DNA from: a virus
Strand: one strand, 5' to 3'
IMG/VR virus record: IMGVR_UViG_3300043424_000660
Location: 1 to 38,138 of that record
DNA: 38,138 nucleotides
Under the pieces are notes generated by a model. That model was given only the letters and a program-made list of their open reading frames with translations, made no database searches and had not been told where the DNA came from. Below, piece by piece: positions 30,182 to 37,585 of this stretch (positions are counted from its first letter, which is position 1; every line of letters starts with the position of its first letter). The position numbers and the translations under genes are program-made.

Positions 30182-30405
30182 AAGTATATTTATGCAAATG
30201 GCCTGATGGGACGATCAGCATCCTTACAGCTAATTCAAAAAGAGAATTGTATTTGCTTTTAGATTACGAGGGCGATCCGGAGCAGGCTAATGTTTATAAG
30301 CTGCCTAGCGGGTTTCACATATCAACGGAGGTAATTAACAGAAAAATCTCAGCCGATATGTGCGGATATTTTGCAGAAGCCAAGTGCAGGAAAGTAAAAT
30401 TTTAA
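30178..30405 (+). CDS. Partner of AT-rich nuclease, hypothetical
   Basis: 75 aa, AT-rich like the nuclease it overlaps. The sequence begins MKVYLCKWPDGTISILTANS and includes LLLDYEGDPEQANVYKLP. Not recognised. Its coupling to the nuclease (ATGA) and shared base composition say the two arrived together; it may be an inhibitor or accessory subunit. Confidence 0.6.
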   Translation: MKVYLCKWPDGTISILTANSKRELYLLLDYEGDPEQANVYKLPSGFHISTEVINRKISADMCGYFAEAKCRKVKF

Positions 30406-30406
30406 C

Positions 30407-30604
30407 ATGCTCCCTGAAATTACCCTCCGCCTAGCCATTTGCGCGAACGCCTGCCCGATCGGCCCACGGCTCGAGCGCGGCACGCCGTTGCCACCCTACC
30501 AGCGCACTTATGCGCTGGAGGATCAGGCGAAGGCGGAGGCGGACATGGAGAAGGTGCGGGAATACATCGAACGGAATCACAACTTAAAGAAGGGGAGGAA
30601 ATAA
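30407..30604 (+). CDS. Small hypothetical protein
   Basis: 65 aa. The C-terminal half is a predicted amphipathic helix (EDQAKAEADMEKVREYIERN) and ends in KKGRK. GC returns to the phage average here, marking the end of the AT-rich cassette. It is one base from the next gene, in the replication operon. Not recognised. Confidence 0.5.
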   Translation: MLPEITLRLAICANACPIGPRLERGTPLPPYQRTYALEDQAKAEADMEKVREYIERNHNLKKGRK

Positions 30605-30605
30605 G

Positions 30606-31058
30606 ATGGCCGGTGAATGGTTGAAAATCGAGCATCATGTGGCTGAAAAGCCCGAGGTGCTACAAATCGCGGCGACCTGCGAGATGGACCCGGATTTAGT
30701 GGTCGGCAGGCTCGTGAAGGTGTGGGCCTGGGCGTCCCGAAATTGTCCTGCCGGGGGAAGGACACACATCGCAGCGATGCCACATTTGAACACGATCGGG
30801 GGGCACGAACGCTTCGCACAAAGTATGGTCGAAGCGGGCTGGTTGAAGATCAAAGACACGGAAATGACCTTCGTAAACTTTGACCGCCACATAAGCCAAA
30901 GCGCTAAGGAGCGAGCACTTAACGCGGCGAACAAGGCGAAGCAACGGAGTCCCGATTATGTCCCGAAAATGTCCCGATCCGAGAAGGACAAAAAAGGGAC
31001 TAGAGAAGAGAAGAATAAAGAGCGCTCTAGCGAGCGCTTTCTCCCGACCTGCGTATGA
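30606..31058 (+). CDS. Putative helicase loader / replisome organiser
   Basis: 150 aa. The N-terminal ~100 residues (WLKIEHHVAEKPEVLQIA; DLVVGRLVKVWAWASRN) resemble the winged-helix domain found at the front of phage replication organiser proteins. The C-terminal tail is very basic (SRSEKDKKGTREEKNKERSS). The following gene, overlapping at ATGA, is a DnaB-type helicase, so recruitment of that helicase to the phage origin is the likely role. Confidence 0.65.
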   Translation: MAGEWLKIEHHVAEKPEVLQIAATCEMDPDLVVGRLVKVWAWASRNCPAGGRTHIAAMPHLNTIGGHERFAQSMVEAGWLKIKDTEMTFVNFDRHISQSAKERALNAANKAKQRSPDYVPKMSRSEKDKKGTREEKNKERSSERFLPTCV

Positions 31059-32326
31059 CACCGAGCGCAAAGATTATCCCGATGGTTCCCTCTGTGCCGA
31101 TCAATGAAACTGCGGAGAAGGCGGCGATCTCGTGCATCCTGCAAAACTTCGAGTGCCTGAGGGTGATGTCATGGCCGGAGGAGTTGTTTTTTAGCGAAGC
31201 GCACCGGATCGTGCTAGCGGTGGTGAAGGAGCTGGCCGAAAAGGGCGTGGCGACGGATCCGCTGGCGGTGCAGGCGAAGCTGGAGCAAAAGGGGCTGCTG
31301 GATGCCATGGGGGGCATCGATGAGTTCACGCGGCTCATGGACTACATTCGCACGAGCGACCCGGGGACGGCGGCGATTTACCGCTCGAACTTGATCGATG
31401 CGGCGCGTTACCGGCGGGCGCTGGCCGCGGTGCGGGATGCGGAGCGGGCCTTTGTGCGCCAGGAGGGGGACATCGCGGCGGTGTCGCTGGCGCTATCGGA
31501 GGCGGCGATGATGGTGGACCGGCCGAGGGAGAGCACGAAGGACCTCCTGCTCAAACTGACGGAGGAACTCGAAAACCACACGCCTGCGGAGGCATTTGGC
31601 ACCGGCATCGATCGTCTGGACCGCTGGACGAATGGCGGCGTCAAGCGGGGTGAACTCCTGACGATCGGCGCGCCGACCTCGGGCGGTAAGTCGATCCTGC
31701 TCCTCCAGATGGCAGTGCAGGCGGTCCTCGCTGGCAAAAAGGTGGCGGTCTTCAGCCTCGAGATGCCGGCCACCCAAGTCCTCGCTCGCATGGTCTCGCA
31801 CTTGGCGGGCTTTAATGTCGGCGTCTTCCGCATCGCGGGCGCCAAGGGAGCGGTCAACAAGGACATGCTGGCAAAATTCAACTCGGCGTCGGGGTTGATT
31901 TCCCAATCCGGCCTCGTGGTGGAGTCGGGCTTCACCGACATGGAGTCGATCGACGCCTCGGCGCGTGACCTCGCGGGCAAGGGCGAAGCCGACCTCGTGA
32001 TCGTGGATTATGTGCAACTCGTCCACCTGCGGGCCATGGCCTCGAACGAGACGCGCGAGCAGCATGTCTCGGAGATCACCCGGCGGCTCAAGGCGCTGGC
32101 CCTGCAACTCAACATCGCGGTCGCCACGGCCAGCCAGCTCAACGAGGACGGCAAACTGCGCGAATCCCGCGCCATCGGGATGCACTCCGACCATGTCTGG
32201 ATGATCCGCCACGGAGACGAATCTTTCATTTCGCTCGACAAAAACCGCGACGGCGAGCGCGGCCACGCGGTGCCGGTCCAGATGGACGGCGCCATCGCCA
32301 AATTCACCCAACAACAAGACTCATGA
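31055..32326 (+). CDS. DnaB-like replicative helicase
   Basis: 423 aa, near the usual length for phage DnaB. The N-terminal domain (PINETAEKAAISCILQN; FFSEAHRIVLAVVKEL) is the DnaB-N fold. The RecA-like core has Walker A GAPTSGGKS at about 207-215, SLEMP after it, Walker B LVIVDYVQL at about 311-319, and later ATASQLNEDGKLRESRAI. It unwinds DNA at the phage fork. Its stop region overlaps the 3' end of the antisense HNH gene by six bases. Confidence 0.92.
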   Translation: MTPSAKIIPMVPSVPINETAEKAAISCILQNFECLRVMSWPEELFFSEAHRIVLAVVKELAEKGVATDPLAVQAKLEQKGLLDAMGGIDEFTRLMDYIRTSDPGTAAIYRSNLIDAARYRRALAAVRDAERAFVRQEGDIAAVSLALSEAAMMVDRPRESTKDLLLKLTEELENHTPAEAFGTGIDRLDRWTNGGVKRGELLTIGAPTSGGKSILLLQMAVQAVLAGKKVAVFSLEMPATQVLARMVSHLAGFNVGVFRIAGAKGAVNKDMLAKFNSASGLISQSGLVVESGFTDMESIDASARDLAGKGEADLVIVDYVQLVHLRAMASNETREQHVSEITRRLKALALQLNIAVATASQLNEDGKLRESRAIGMHSDHVWMIRHGDESFISLDKNRDGERGHAVPVQMDGAIAKFTQQQDS

Positions 32327-32923
32327 ACAAATTAAAAAATACCTTTTATTCAAATCATCAAACCCAAGGATGTTTTTCTTTAATAACTCTTTTACGCAGA
32401 GATTTAAACTCCCGTGCGCCAATAAGTGAGCTCTTCCATTTGCTAACAACGAAAGGTTTGACGGGTCGTTATTATGAGGATCGCAATCAATATGATGAAC
32501 GACCTCGTGCGATTCTAGCATTCTACCAATCTTTTTTTCCATCACAGCGCGATGCTCGTAAATCCTACCATGGTGAGCTTTTGGATGATTCGGCATCCAA
32601 ATTCTTAAAGCAGTCTTTCCATTTGATCGCACCTTTTCTGTTTTTTCTTTCCATGCGTGATGGTTTTTGCCGCTTCGTTGAAATATCCAGCATTTTTTAC
32701 TGCATGTTAGCTTTTCTCCACGCTTCGATATATCAGAAACCGATCTCAGCGTGTTTTTTCCACAAATGCAACATTCAGCATATCTCCAATAAAACCTTTG
32801 CCCTTTAGGTCTAAATTTAGTGACTTTTCTTTCATAAAATCTCCCATCACCCAAATCAAAAAGCAACTTACCTTTATGTTTAAATGATTTCGTCATGTCG
32901 TCTGATTGAAAATTTGCAGGCAT
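32321..32923 (-). CDS. HNH homing endonuclease, antisense insert
   Basis: 200 aa on the minus strand (a second ATG at 32896 gives 191 aa). An N-terminal zinc-ribbon (ECCICGKN, CSKKC) is followed by the HNH core: YEHRAVMEKKIGRMLESHEV, VHHIDCDPHNNDPSNL with the HH and N residues, and a final His in GRAHLLAHG. Strongly AT-rich against flanking genes. Free-standing HNH genes of this type move by cutting neighbouring alleles. It sits tail-to-tail with DnaB and head-to-head with ruvC, so it probably invaded a dnaB-ruvC junction. Confidence 0.9.
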   Translation of the reverse strand: MPANFQSDDMTKSFKHKGKLLFDLGDGRFYERKVTKFRPKGQRFYWRYAECCICGKNTLRSVSDISKRGEKLTCSKKCWIFQRSGKNHHAWKEKTEKVRSNGKTALRIWMPNHPKAHHGRIYEHRAVMEKKIGRMLESHEVVHHIDCDPHNNDPSNLSLLANGRAHLLAHGSLNLCVKELLKKNILGFDDLNKRYFLICS

Positions 32924-32965
32924 ATCAAAACTATACTCAACAAAGAAAATAAATCAAAGAAAAAA

Positions 32966-33412
32966 ATGAACATTTACATTGGCATTGACCCTGGAATTAA
33001 CGGAGGGATTGCCGTTATTCATTCTAATTCTGCGGTAGCATATAAAATGCCGCAAACTAACAGCGATTTGTGGGAATTGATTTTAGAAATAAAAGAAATT
33101 TCCAAAATTGAAGAGCTGCATATTAAATGCTGCCTAGAGGCTGTATCTTCAAGCCCGCAAATGGGCGTTTGCTCGGCATTTACTTTTGGTCAAGGATTTG
33201 GCCATCTTGAAATGGCTCTTACTGCCGCACGCATCCCTTACGAGCGAATCCGCCCGCAGGCATGGCAGAAGGCAATGGGGTGTTTAACCAAGGGCGACAA
33301 GAATGTGTCGAAACGCCGGGCGCAGGAGCTTTTCCCAAGCCTCAAGGTCACGCACGCCGTGGCGGACGCGCTGCTCATCGCCGAATTCAACCGGAGGACG
33401 GCACGGCCATGA
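32966..33412 (+). CDS. RuvC-like Holliday junction resolvase
   Basis: 148 aa from the ATG at 32966. Retroviral-integrase-type fold with acidic residues in IYIGIDPGINGGIAVI (D8), CCLEAVSSS (about E58) and THAVADALLIAEFN (near residue 136). It resolves branched DNA before packaging. The first ~265 bases are AT-rich like the HNH gene next door, while from about 33230 the gene switches sharply to the phage's high GC. The overlap with the next gene is ATGA. Confidence 0.85.
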   Translation: MNIYIGIDPGINGGIAVIHSNSAVAYKMPQTNSDLWELILEIKEISKIEELHIKCCLEAVSSSPQMGVCSAFTFGQGFGHLEMALTAARIPYERIRPQAWQKAMGCLTKGDKNVSKRRAQELFPSLKVTHAVADALLIAEFNRRTARP

Positions 33413-33633
33413 GCTACGACGACAAGGGGTGCCGCGAACTCATGTGCGCTTTCATTCGCCAGACCGTGTTCGATGTGGATGCCAAGACGGATTTTGCGAA
33501 CAAAAACAAGAACGCCGAGTGGGAACTCCACAAGGCCAGCGCGATCCATTTCATACGCTCCCCGATTTTTGTCTCCCTCTGCCGAACCCTTCGACTCCCT
33601 GCCGACAAAATCCAACGCCGAGCCTTCCAATGA
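33409..33633 (+). CDS. Hypothetical phage protein
   Basis: 74 aa from the ATG overlapping ruvC. It is helical and charged (VDAKTDFANKNKNAEWELHK; HFIRSPIFVSLCRTLRLP). Small proteins of this length often follow DnaB/RuvC in phage early operons. No named family is recognised. It overlaps the next gene as ATGA. Confidence 0.6.
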   Translation: MSYDDKGCRELMCAFIRQTVFDVDAKTDFANKNKNAEWELHKASAIHFIRSPIFVSLCRTLRLPADKIQRRAFQ

Positions 33634-34136
33634 ACACCTTCACCGCACGCGACGGCGAACCTGCCTATATGCCCGACCTCGACATTGATTCACCCGAAGA
33701 CATCCTCGCCGATGAACTCGGCACGACGCCGGCCGTCGCCCGCAAGGTCATGGCCATGCTCCAAGCCGCCGAGGTTCGTCAGCAGGCGCTCACGCTTGGC
33801 AAAGTCGTCGGGCTATTGCTCGAGACCAACAACCTCCCCGTCATGGCGAACGCCATCGCCTTCGCCGCCGGCCTCGACCAGCTCAACGGCAAAAAGTCCC
33901 AGGCCGAAGTCGCGCGGGAGCTAAAGGTCACACGCGCTCTTGTCTCCCACTATGTCGTCGGGGTTCGGGATTTCCTATCAGGCAAAAGCCAGACATTCGA
34001 CTGCACCAAGTTCCGTAAGTCCAACAAGTCGCGCCAGACCTTCAGAGAGAAAGCGACGGATCCATTCACGGCGGCCAAGGCGGCTGCCATCGCAAGATAC
34101 AAAGCCAGTAACCACATAACAAAAAAATGCAACTAA
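33630..34136 (+). CDS. HTH DNA-binding protein, candidate late regulator
   Basis: 168 aa from the ATG at 33630. A helix-turn-helix is visible in SQAEVARELKVTRALVSHYV at about 91-110, preceded by a long helical region and followed by a basic tail (RKSNKSRQTFREKATDPF). It is the last sizeable regulator before the packaging genes and so a candidate for switching on late transcription; the sequence alone does not establish this. It overlaps the following gene by ten bases. Confidence 0.6.
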   Translation: MNTFTARDGEPAYMPDLDIDSPEDILADELGTTPAVARKVMAMLQAAEVRQQALTLGKVVGLLLETNNLPVMANAIAFAAGLDQLNGKKSQAEVARELKVTRALVSHYVVGVRDFLSGKSQTFDCTKFRKSNKSRQTFREKATDPFTAAKAAAIARYKASNHITKKCN

Positions 34137-34552
34137 TCGACACCACCATGTTCACGCTCCATGCGTTGAACCTACCCGAAACCCTCACCCCTGCCGAGTG
34201 GACGAATATCCACCGCGACATCCTCGTGTGCAAGCGAGCCGCCTCCAAGTGGCTCAGTCAGTCGAGGGATTACAGCACGGCACGCTGGGGCATGGAGTTC
34301 ACCGCCGACACCGAGGCACAGCTCGAGCTTGACCTCGGCCTCACCTTGACCGAGGAGAAGCCAACCCTCAACCCGGACGATAAGACCAAGGCCATCGTGA
34401 CCATCGAGGGATTGAGCCAGAAGTTCACCGTATGGGAGAGGAAGATGTCCGACGACATCGGCAAGTGGGATAAGGCACGGCTCGAGCGCGCCCTCGAACT
34501 CCTAACGCCTATGGAGGCGACAGCCGCACGGATCCGGGGGCTATTGTCATGA
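34127..34552 (+). CDS. Hypothetical phage protein
   Basis: 141 aa. The N-terminal portion (TPAEWTNIHRDILVCKRAAS) is helical and the centre is acidic (TADTEAQLELDLGLTLTEEK). Not recognised. Two ATGs (34127 and 34148) are possible; the first overlaps the HTH gene. It overlaps the next gene as ATGA. Confidence 0.55.
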   Translation: MQLIDTTMFTLHALNLPETLTPAEWTNIHRDILVCKRAASKWLSQSRDYSTARWGMEFTADTEAQLELDLGLTLTEEKPTLNPDDKTKAIVTIEGLSQKFTVWERKMSDDIGKWDKARLERALELLTPMEATAARIRGLLS

Positions 34553-34830
34553 GCGACACGCCCGAGACGGACGCCAAAGTTTCCGCACACATTGGATTCT
34601 ATTCGTGCGCAACGGTTCCTGCTGAATTGTGCCGACGCATGGAACGCGAGCGGGATGAGGCGCGGGCTGAACTCCACGACATCAGGTTAAACCTAGGCGA
34701 CAATGCGGAGGGCTACACCTTACTCCATGCCGTATGCGCTTTGCAAAACGAACGCGACGAGTTGCTCGAGCGCAACGCCAAGCTCCGCGACATTGCCGAC
34801 CGAGCACTAACGCTCAACCAATCCCAGTGA
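34549..34830 (+). CDS. Small coiled-coil phage protein
   Basis: 93 aa. It begins MSDTPETDAKV and continues VPAELCRRMERERDEARAEL, the pattern of a common family of small phage proteins that start with TPxTDA and end in a coiled coil. Function unknown. It is linked to the next gene by GTGA. Confidence 0.6.
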   Translation: MSDTPETDAKVSAHIGFYSCATVPAELCRRMERERDEARAELHDIRLNLGDNAEGYTLLHAVCALQNERDELLERNAKLRDIADRALTLNQSQ

Positions 34831-35057
34831 CCTGCCCGACCTGCGGCACGAACACCCGAGTCATCGCAACCCGCGACGGATACAGGCGCAGACTATGCAC
34901 CAAGGGCCATCGGTTCGTAACCCTTGAACAGGCGCACGAAACGAAATTCCCATGGCTATCCAAACCAAAGCGCAAACCATTGAAGAAGAAAAAGAAACCA
35001 AAGCAGGACGACAAATGGATCGAACGCATCAACGCCAAGCTCGCCGAGCCATCATGA
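34827..35057 (+). CDS. NrdR-type zinc-ribbon protein
   Basis: 76 aa from the GTG overlapping the previous stop. MTCPTCGTNTRV and YRRRLCTKGHRFVTLE match the zinc-ribbon half of NrdR, with His in place of the fourth Cys. The rest is a very basic tail (KPKRKPLKKKKKPKQDDK). It lacks the ATP-cone of NrdR, so it is a free-standing DNA- or RNA-binding zinc ribbon. The last gene before the packaging module, it may influence late gene expression. Confidence 0.6.
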   Translation: MTCPTCGTNTRVIATRDGYRRRLCTKGHRFVTLEQAHETKFPWLSKPKRKPLKKKKKPKQDDKWIERINAKLAEPS

Positions 35058-35101
35058 GGGGGGTGGCATGGGAACCCTACCGAAACCATTCAACCATCGC
35101 A

Positions 35102-35120
35102 GTTTGCCAGTCGCTCGTTA
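35102..35120 (+). repeat. Sequence shared upstream of both small terminase alleles (copy B)
   Basis: GTTTGCCAGTCGCTCGTTA matches bases 1-19 at 18 of 19 positions. It lies in the 99-base spacer before the small terminase of allele B. Sequences on both sides are unrelated to those of allele A. Confidence 0.6.
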
Positions 35121-35156
35121 GTTTTATGTGAGCAATAAAATTCCCATTTCCCTATA

Positions 35157-35561
35157 ATGAAAGCAAAGAAGACCCCAAAGAGAGGAAAAGGCCGCCCGCG
35201 CAATCCTGTGACGGATCACATTGCCGATGAGCTTGCTGTCACGAAACGGCAGGCGCGCAACCTTGCCGCCGAGTCCGAGACCACCGGCCTTCCCGTGGAG
35301 GACATGAAGGCCGCGAGGCTCAGGAAGCTGAAGCTCGAGGGCGACCGGATCGAGTATTTGCTCGAGGTCACCAAAGGGAAGCACATTGCAAAAGAAAAGG
35401 TAGAGGAAGAAATGATCGGCCTCGGCATGGCTGTGAAGGCTCAACTCTTTTCGTGGGTGGGTGCATTGCCTGGTCGACTCGAAGGGCTATCGGCGGCGCA
35501 GATGGTGCCGATCTTGGAAGATGAAATAAACCGGATCCTCAAAACGCTTTCCGACGAATGA
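35157..35561 (+). CDS. Terminase small subunit, allele B
   Basis: 134 aa. The start at 35157 follows a TATAATG sequence. The N-terminus is basic (KAKKTPKRGKGRPRNPVTDH) and precedes a helix-turn-helix-like ADELAVTKRQARNLAAE, then a helical charged body (KLKLEGDRIEYLLEVTKGKH) typical of Nu1-type small subunits. The stop overlaps the large terminase as ATGA. It is unlike the 221-aa allele A protein, so the two packaging modules recognise DNA with different subunits. Confidence 0.72.
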   Translation: MKAKKTPKRGKGRPRNPVTDHIADELAVTKRQARNLAAESETTGLPVEDMKAARLRKLKLEGDRIEYLLEVTKGKHIAKEKVEEEMIGLGMAVKAQLFSWVGALPGRLEGLSAAQMVPILEDEINRILKTLSDE

Positions 35562-37237
35562 TCGCAGAATTCTTCAAGCTCGGGGTGAACCCCGGCGAGC
35601 GGCTCAGTCCGGTGCAATGGATGTCTCGGCATGTCGTCGTTCCGCACTCGGCACGAAATACGCAATTCGATTCCACGACAGCGCAGTGGATGAACGAGCC
35701 AATCGAAGAGATCGCCAAAGACACGAACGACGAGATCCTTATCTGCGCACCTGTCGGCAGTGGGAAGACCACGCTTTTCGAGTCTCTGCTGGCATGGATC
35801 ATCTCGGAGAACCCCGGCCCGACATTGGTGACCGGGCAGACGGACAAAACAGCGAAGCAGTGGGCCGAGTCGCGCCTCGGGCCGATGCTCGAAGCGATAC
35901 CCTCGGTCGCCAAGCTCTTCCCAAAAGACCGGCACCAGAAGCGCAAAACCGAAATCCTCTTCCCCCACATGCCGCTCTTCATCGGAGGCGCAAACCTCAC
36001 GAGCCTTCAGGAGAAATCCATCCGCTGGGCGATAGCCGATGAGGTGTGGCGTTGGAAGCGCGGGATGCTCGAGGAATTCCGCCGGCGAACTCACGACCGA
36101 TGGAACGCCCGCCGCATCCTAGTCTCGCAAGGAGGCGAGGAGGGCGACGATTTCCATGACGCAGAAGACTTATGCGAAAAGCGCGAATTCTCCTGGCAGT
36201 GCTTATGCGGTGAAGTTCACCCGTGGGATTTCAAAAACATAGCCTTCGACCGCGAGACCGACGCCAATGGCGCCATGCTCTGGGACCGCGTGGCCAAGAG
36301 CGCCCGGCTCGTCTGCCCCACATGCTCGCACGAATTCATGGACGACCCCCGCATCCGCCGCGCCTTGTCATCCGGCTCGCGCTACATCGTGAAGTCGCAC
36401 GGCGCGCCAGGGCGGATCGCCTTTCACTACGATGCCGCTGCCGTCTGGTGGATTCCGTGGGGATCGCTGGCGGTGGAGTGGGTCAAAGCCGATCTCGACC
36501 GTAAGGCCGGAGACACCGAGGCGATGAAACAATTCGTGCAAAAGCGCAACGCCCGCCGCTGGACCGTGCAAGGCACCGGAGCCACCAGCGCCGAGGTTCT
36601 GGCCTGTCGCAAAGACTACCTTCGCGGAGCCTGCCCCATCGAGCCCGTCGCCATCACCCTCTCGGCGGATGTTGGCCAAGACACATCGCACTGGACCACG
36701 ATGGCCTTTGCAGAAAATGGCGACGCCTATGTCATCGACTACGGCACCGTCACCGGCATCGACGACATGCTCGAGGTCGCGCAGTCGCAGAAATACAAGA
36801 CCGCCGAAGGCCGGGAGGTCACGCCTATCGGCGGCCTGCTCGACTCAGGCTTCAACGCCAACGCCGTCTACCGCGCTTGCTATCTCTCGGCAAATTTCTT
36901 TTTCCCCGCCAAAGGATCAGGCGCAAACTTCGGCAGCATCTCCGAGAGCGTGCTGAAGGAATACCCCACCATGCCGCTCTACACGGTCAACGAATTCGCG
37001 TCGAAGGTCTCGCTATTCATCGACCGAATCGCCAAGCGGAAATCCCCATTTCTATTTTTCCCGAAAGACGCAGGCGAAGAATTCCTATCCGCTTTCATGG
37101 GTCAAAAAATCATCGTCAGCAAAAAAGGCCGGAAAGAATGGCGATCGGTGGCAGGTGACCACTTCGCCGACTCTGTTCGCCTCAACTACGCCTGCGCTCA
37201 ACAACTGCGCAAAGCCGGAGCCATCGAATTCAAATAA
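35558..37237 (+). CDS. Terminase large subunit (GpA family), allele B
   Basis: 559 aa. Walker A APVGSGKTT is at about 64-72 and Walker B AIADEVW at about 158-164. CLCGEVHPW and CPTC supply the zinc-ribbon cysteines; the nuclease domain begins at LSADVGQDTSHWTTMAFAE. Similarity to allele A is visible mainly from that point on (DYGT, GLLDSGFN, PAKGSGANFG); the ATPase half is much more divergent. It is followed by a spacer without the CACAGAG array, then the second gpW copy. Confidence 0.93.
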   Translation: MIAEFFKLGVNPGERLSPVQWMSRHVVVPHSARNTQFDSTTAQWMNEPIEEIAKDTNDEILICAPVGSGKTTLFESLLAWIISENPGPTLVTGQTDKTAKQWAESRLGPMLEAIPSVAKLFPKDRHQKRKTEILFPHMPLFIGGANLTSLQEKSIRWAIADEVWRWKRGMLEEFRRRTHDRWNARRILVSQGGEEGDDFHDAEDLCEKREFSWQCLCGEVHPWDFKNIAFDRETDANGAMLWDRVAKSARLVCPTCSHEFMDDPRIRRALSSGSRYIVKSHGAPGRIAFHYDAAAVWWIPWGSLAVEWVKADLDRKAGDTEAMKQFVQKRNARRWTVQGTGATSAEVLACRKDYLRGACPIEPVAITLSADVGQDTSHWTTMAFAENGDAYVIDYGTVTGIDDMLEVAQSQKYKTAEGREVTPIGGLLDSGFNANAVYRACYLSANFFFPAKGSGANFGSISESVLKEYPTMPLYTVNEFASKVSLFIDRIAKRKSPFLFFPKDAGEEFLSAFMGQKIIVSKKGRKEWRSVAGDHFADSVRLNYACAQQLRKAGAIEFK

Positions 37238-37266
37238 AATAATCCCAGTGGTTAAACCTCTGATTC

Positions 37267-37289
37267 TTTGACACGCCCCCTCGGGCGTG
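37267..37289 (+). promoter_or_regulatory. TTTGACAC element with start-codon hairpin (gpW, copy B)
   Basis: TTTGACAC is followed by ACGCCC-CCTC-GGGCGT and the GTG start at 37287. Relative to copy A the loop bases differ but the stem remains paired and gains one pair. Confidence 0.6.
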
Positions 37290-37559
37290 ACCGACCTCGA
37301 CAAAATCAGCGGCGTTAAATCCTACCTCCGCCGCACCAAGAACACCGCCGAACTCCAAGCCCTCGCCGACGCCGCGTTTCTCTCCGCCTCCGAGGAAGTC
37401 GTCATAACCTCCATTTCCGGCGACGGCACCGCATCGAGCGGACAGGTCAGTTTTCCGAAATGGCTCCTCCTCCAAGCCCTCGAAGAAATCCTCGCTGAGC
37501 CAAACGGCCGGCAACTCTGCACGGTCCTCGACCGCTCGTTTTTCACGACCCCCGTTTGA
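37287..37559 (+). CDS. gpW-like head-tail connector, copy B
   Basis: 90 aa, identical in protein sequence to copy A at 2457, with about 20 synonymous nucleotide differences. It starts with GTG in the hairpin element and ends in the TTTGACAC element of portal. The synonymous-only divergence shows a diverged allele rather than a re-read of the same DNA. Confidence 0.66.
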   Translation: MTDLDKISGVKSYLRRTKNTAELQALADAAFLSASEEVVITSISGDGTASSGQVSFPKWLLLQALEEILAEPNGRQLCTVLDRSFFTTPV

Positions 37560-37585
37560 CACGGCCCTCGGAGTCAATGGCTCCG
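37555..37585 (+). promoter_or_regulatory. TTTGACAC element with start-codon hairpin (portal, copy B)
   Basis: Same layout as 2725-2755: the motif overlaps the gpW stop, and CGGAG-TCAATGG-CTCCG holds the ATG at 37577 in the loop. The stem bases are unchanged between copies. Confidence 0.55.

Noticed and set aside
32323-32808. Plus-strand 161-aa ORF after DnaB
   Set aside because: It is antisense to the HNH endonuclease, whose zinc-ribbon and HNH motifs are unmistakable.
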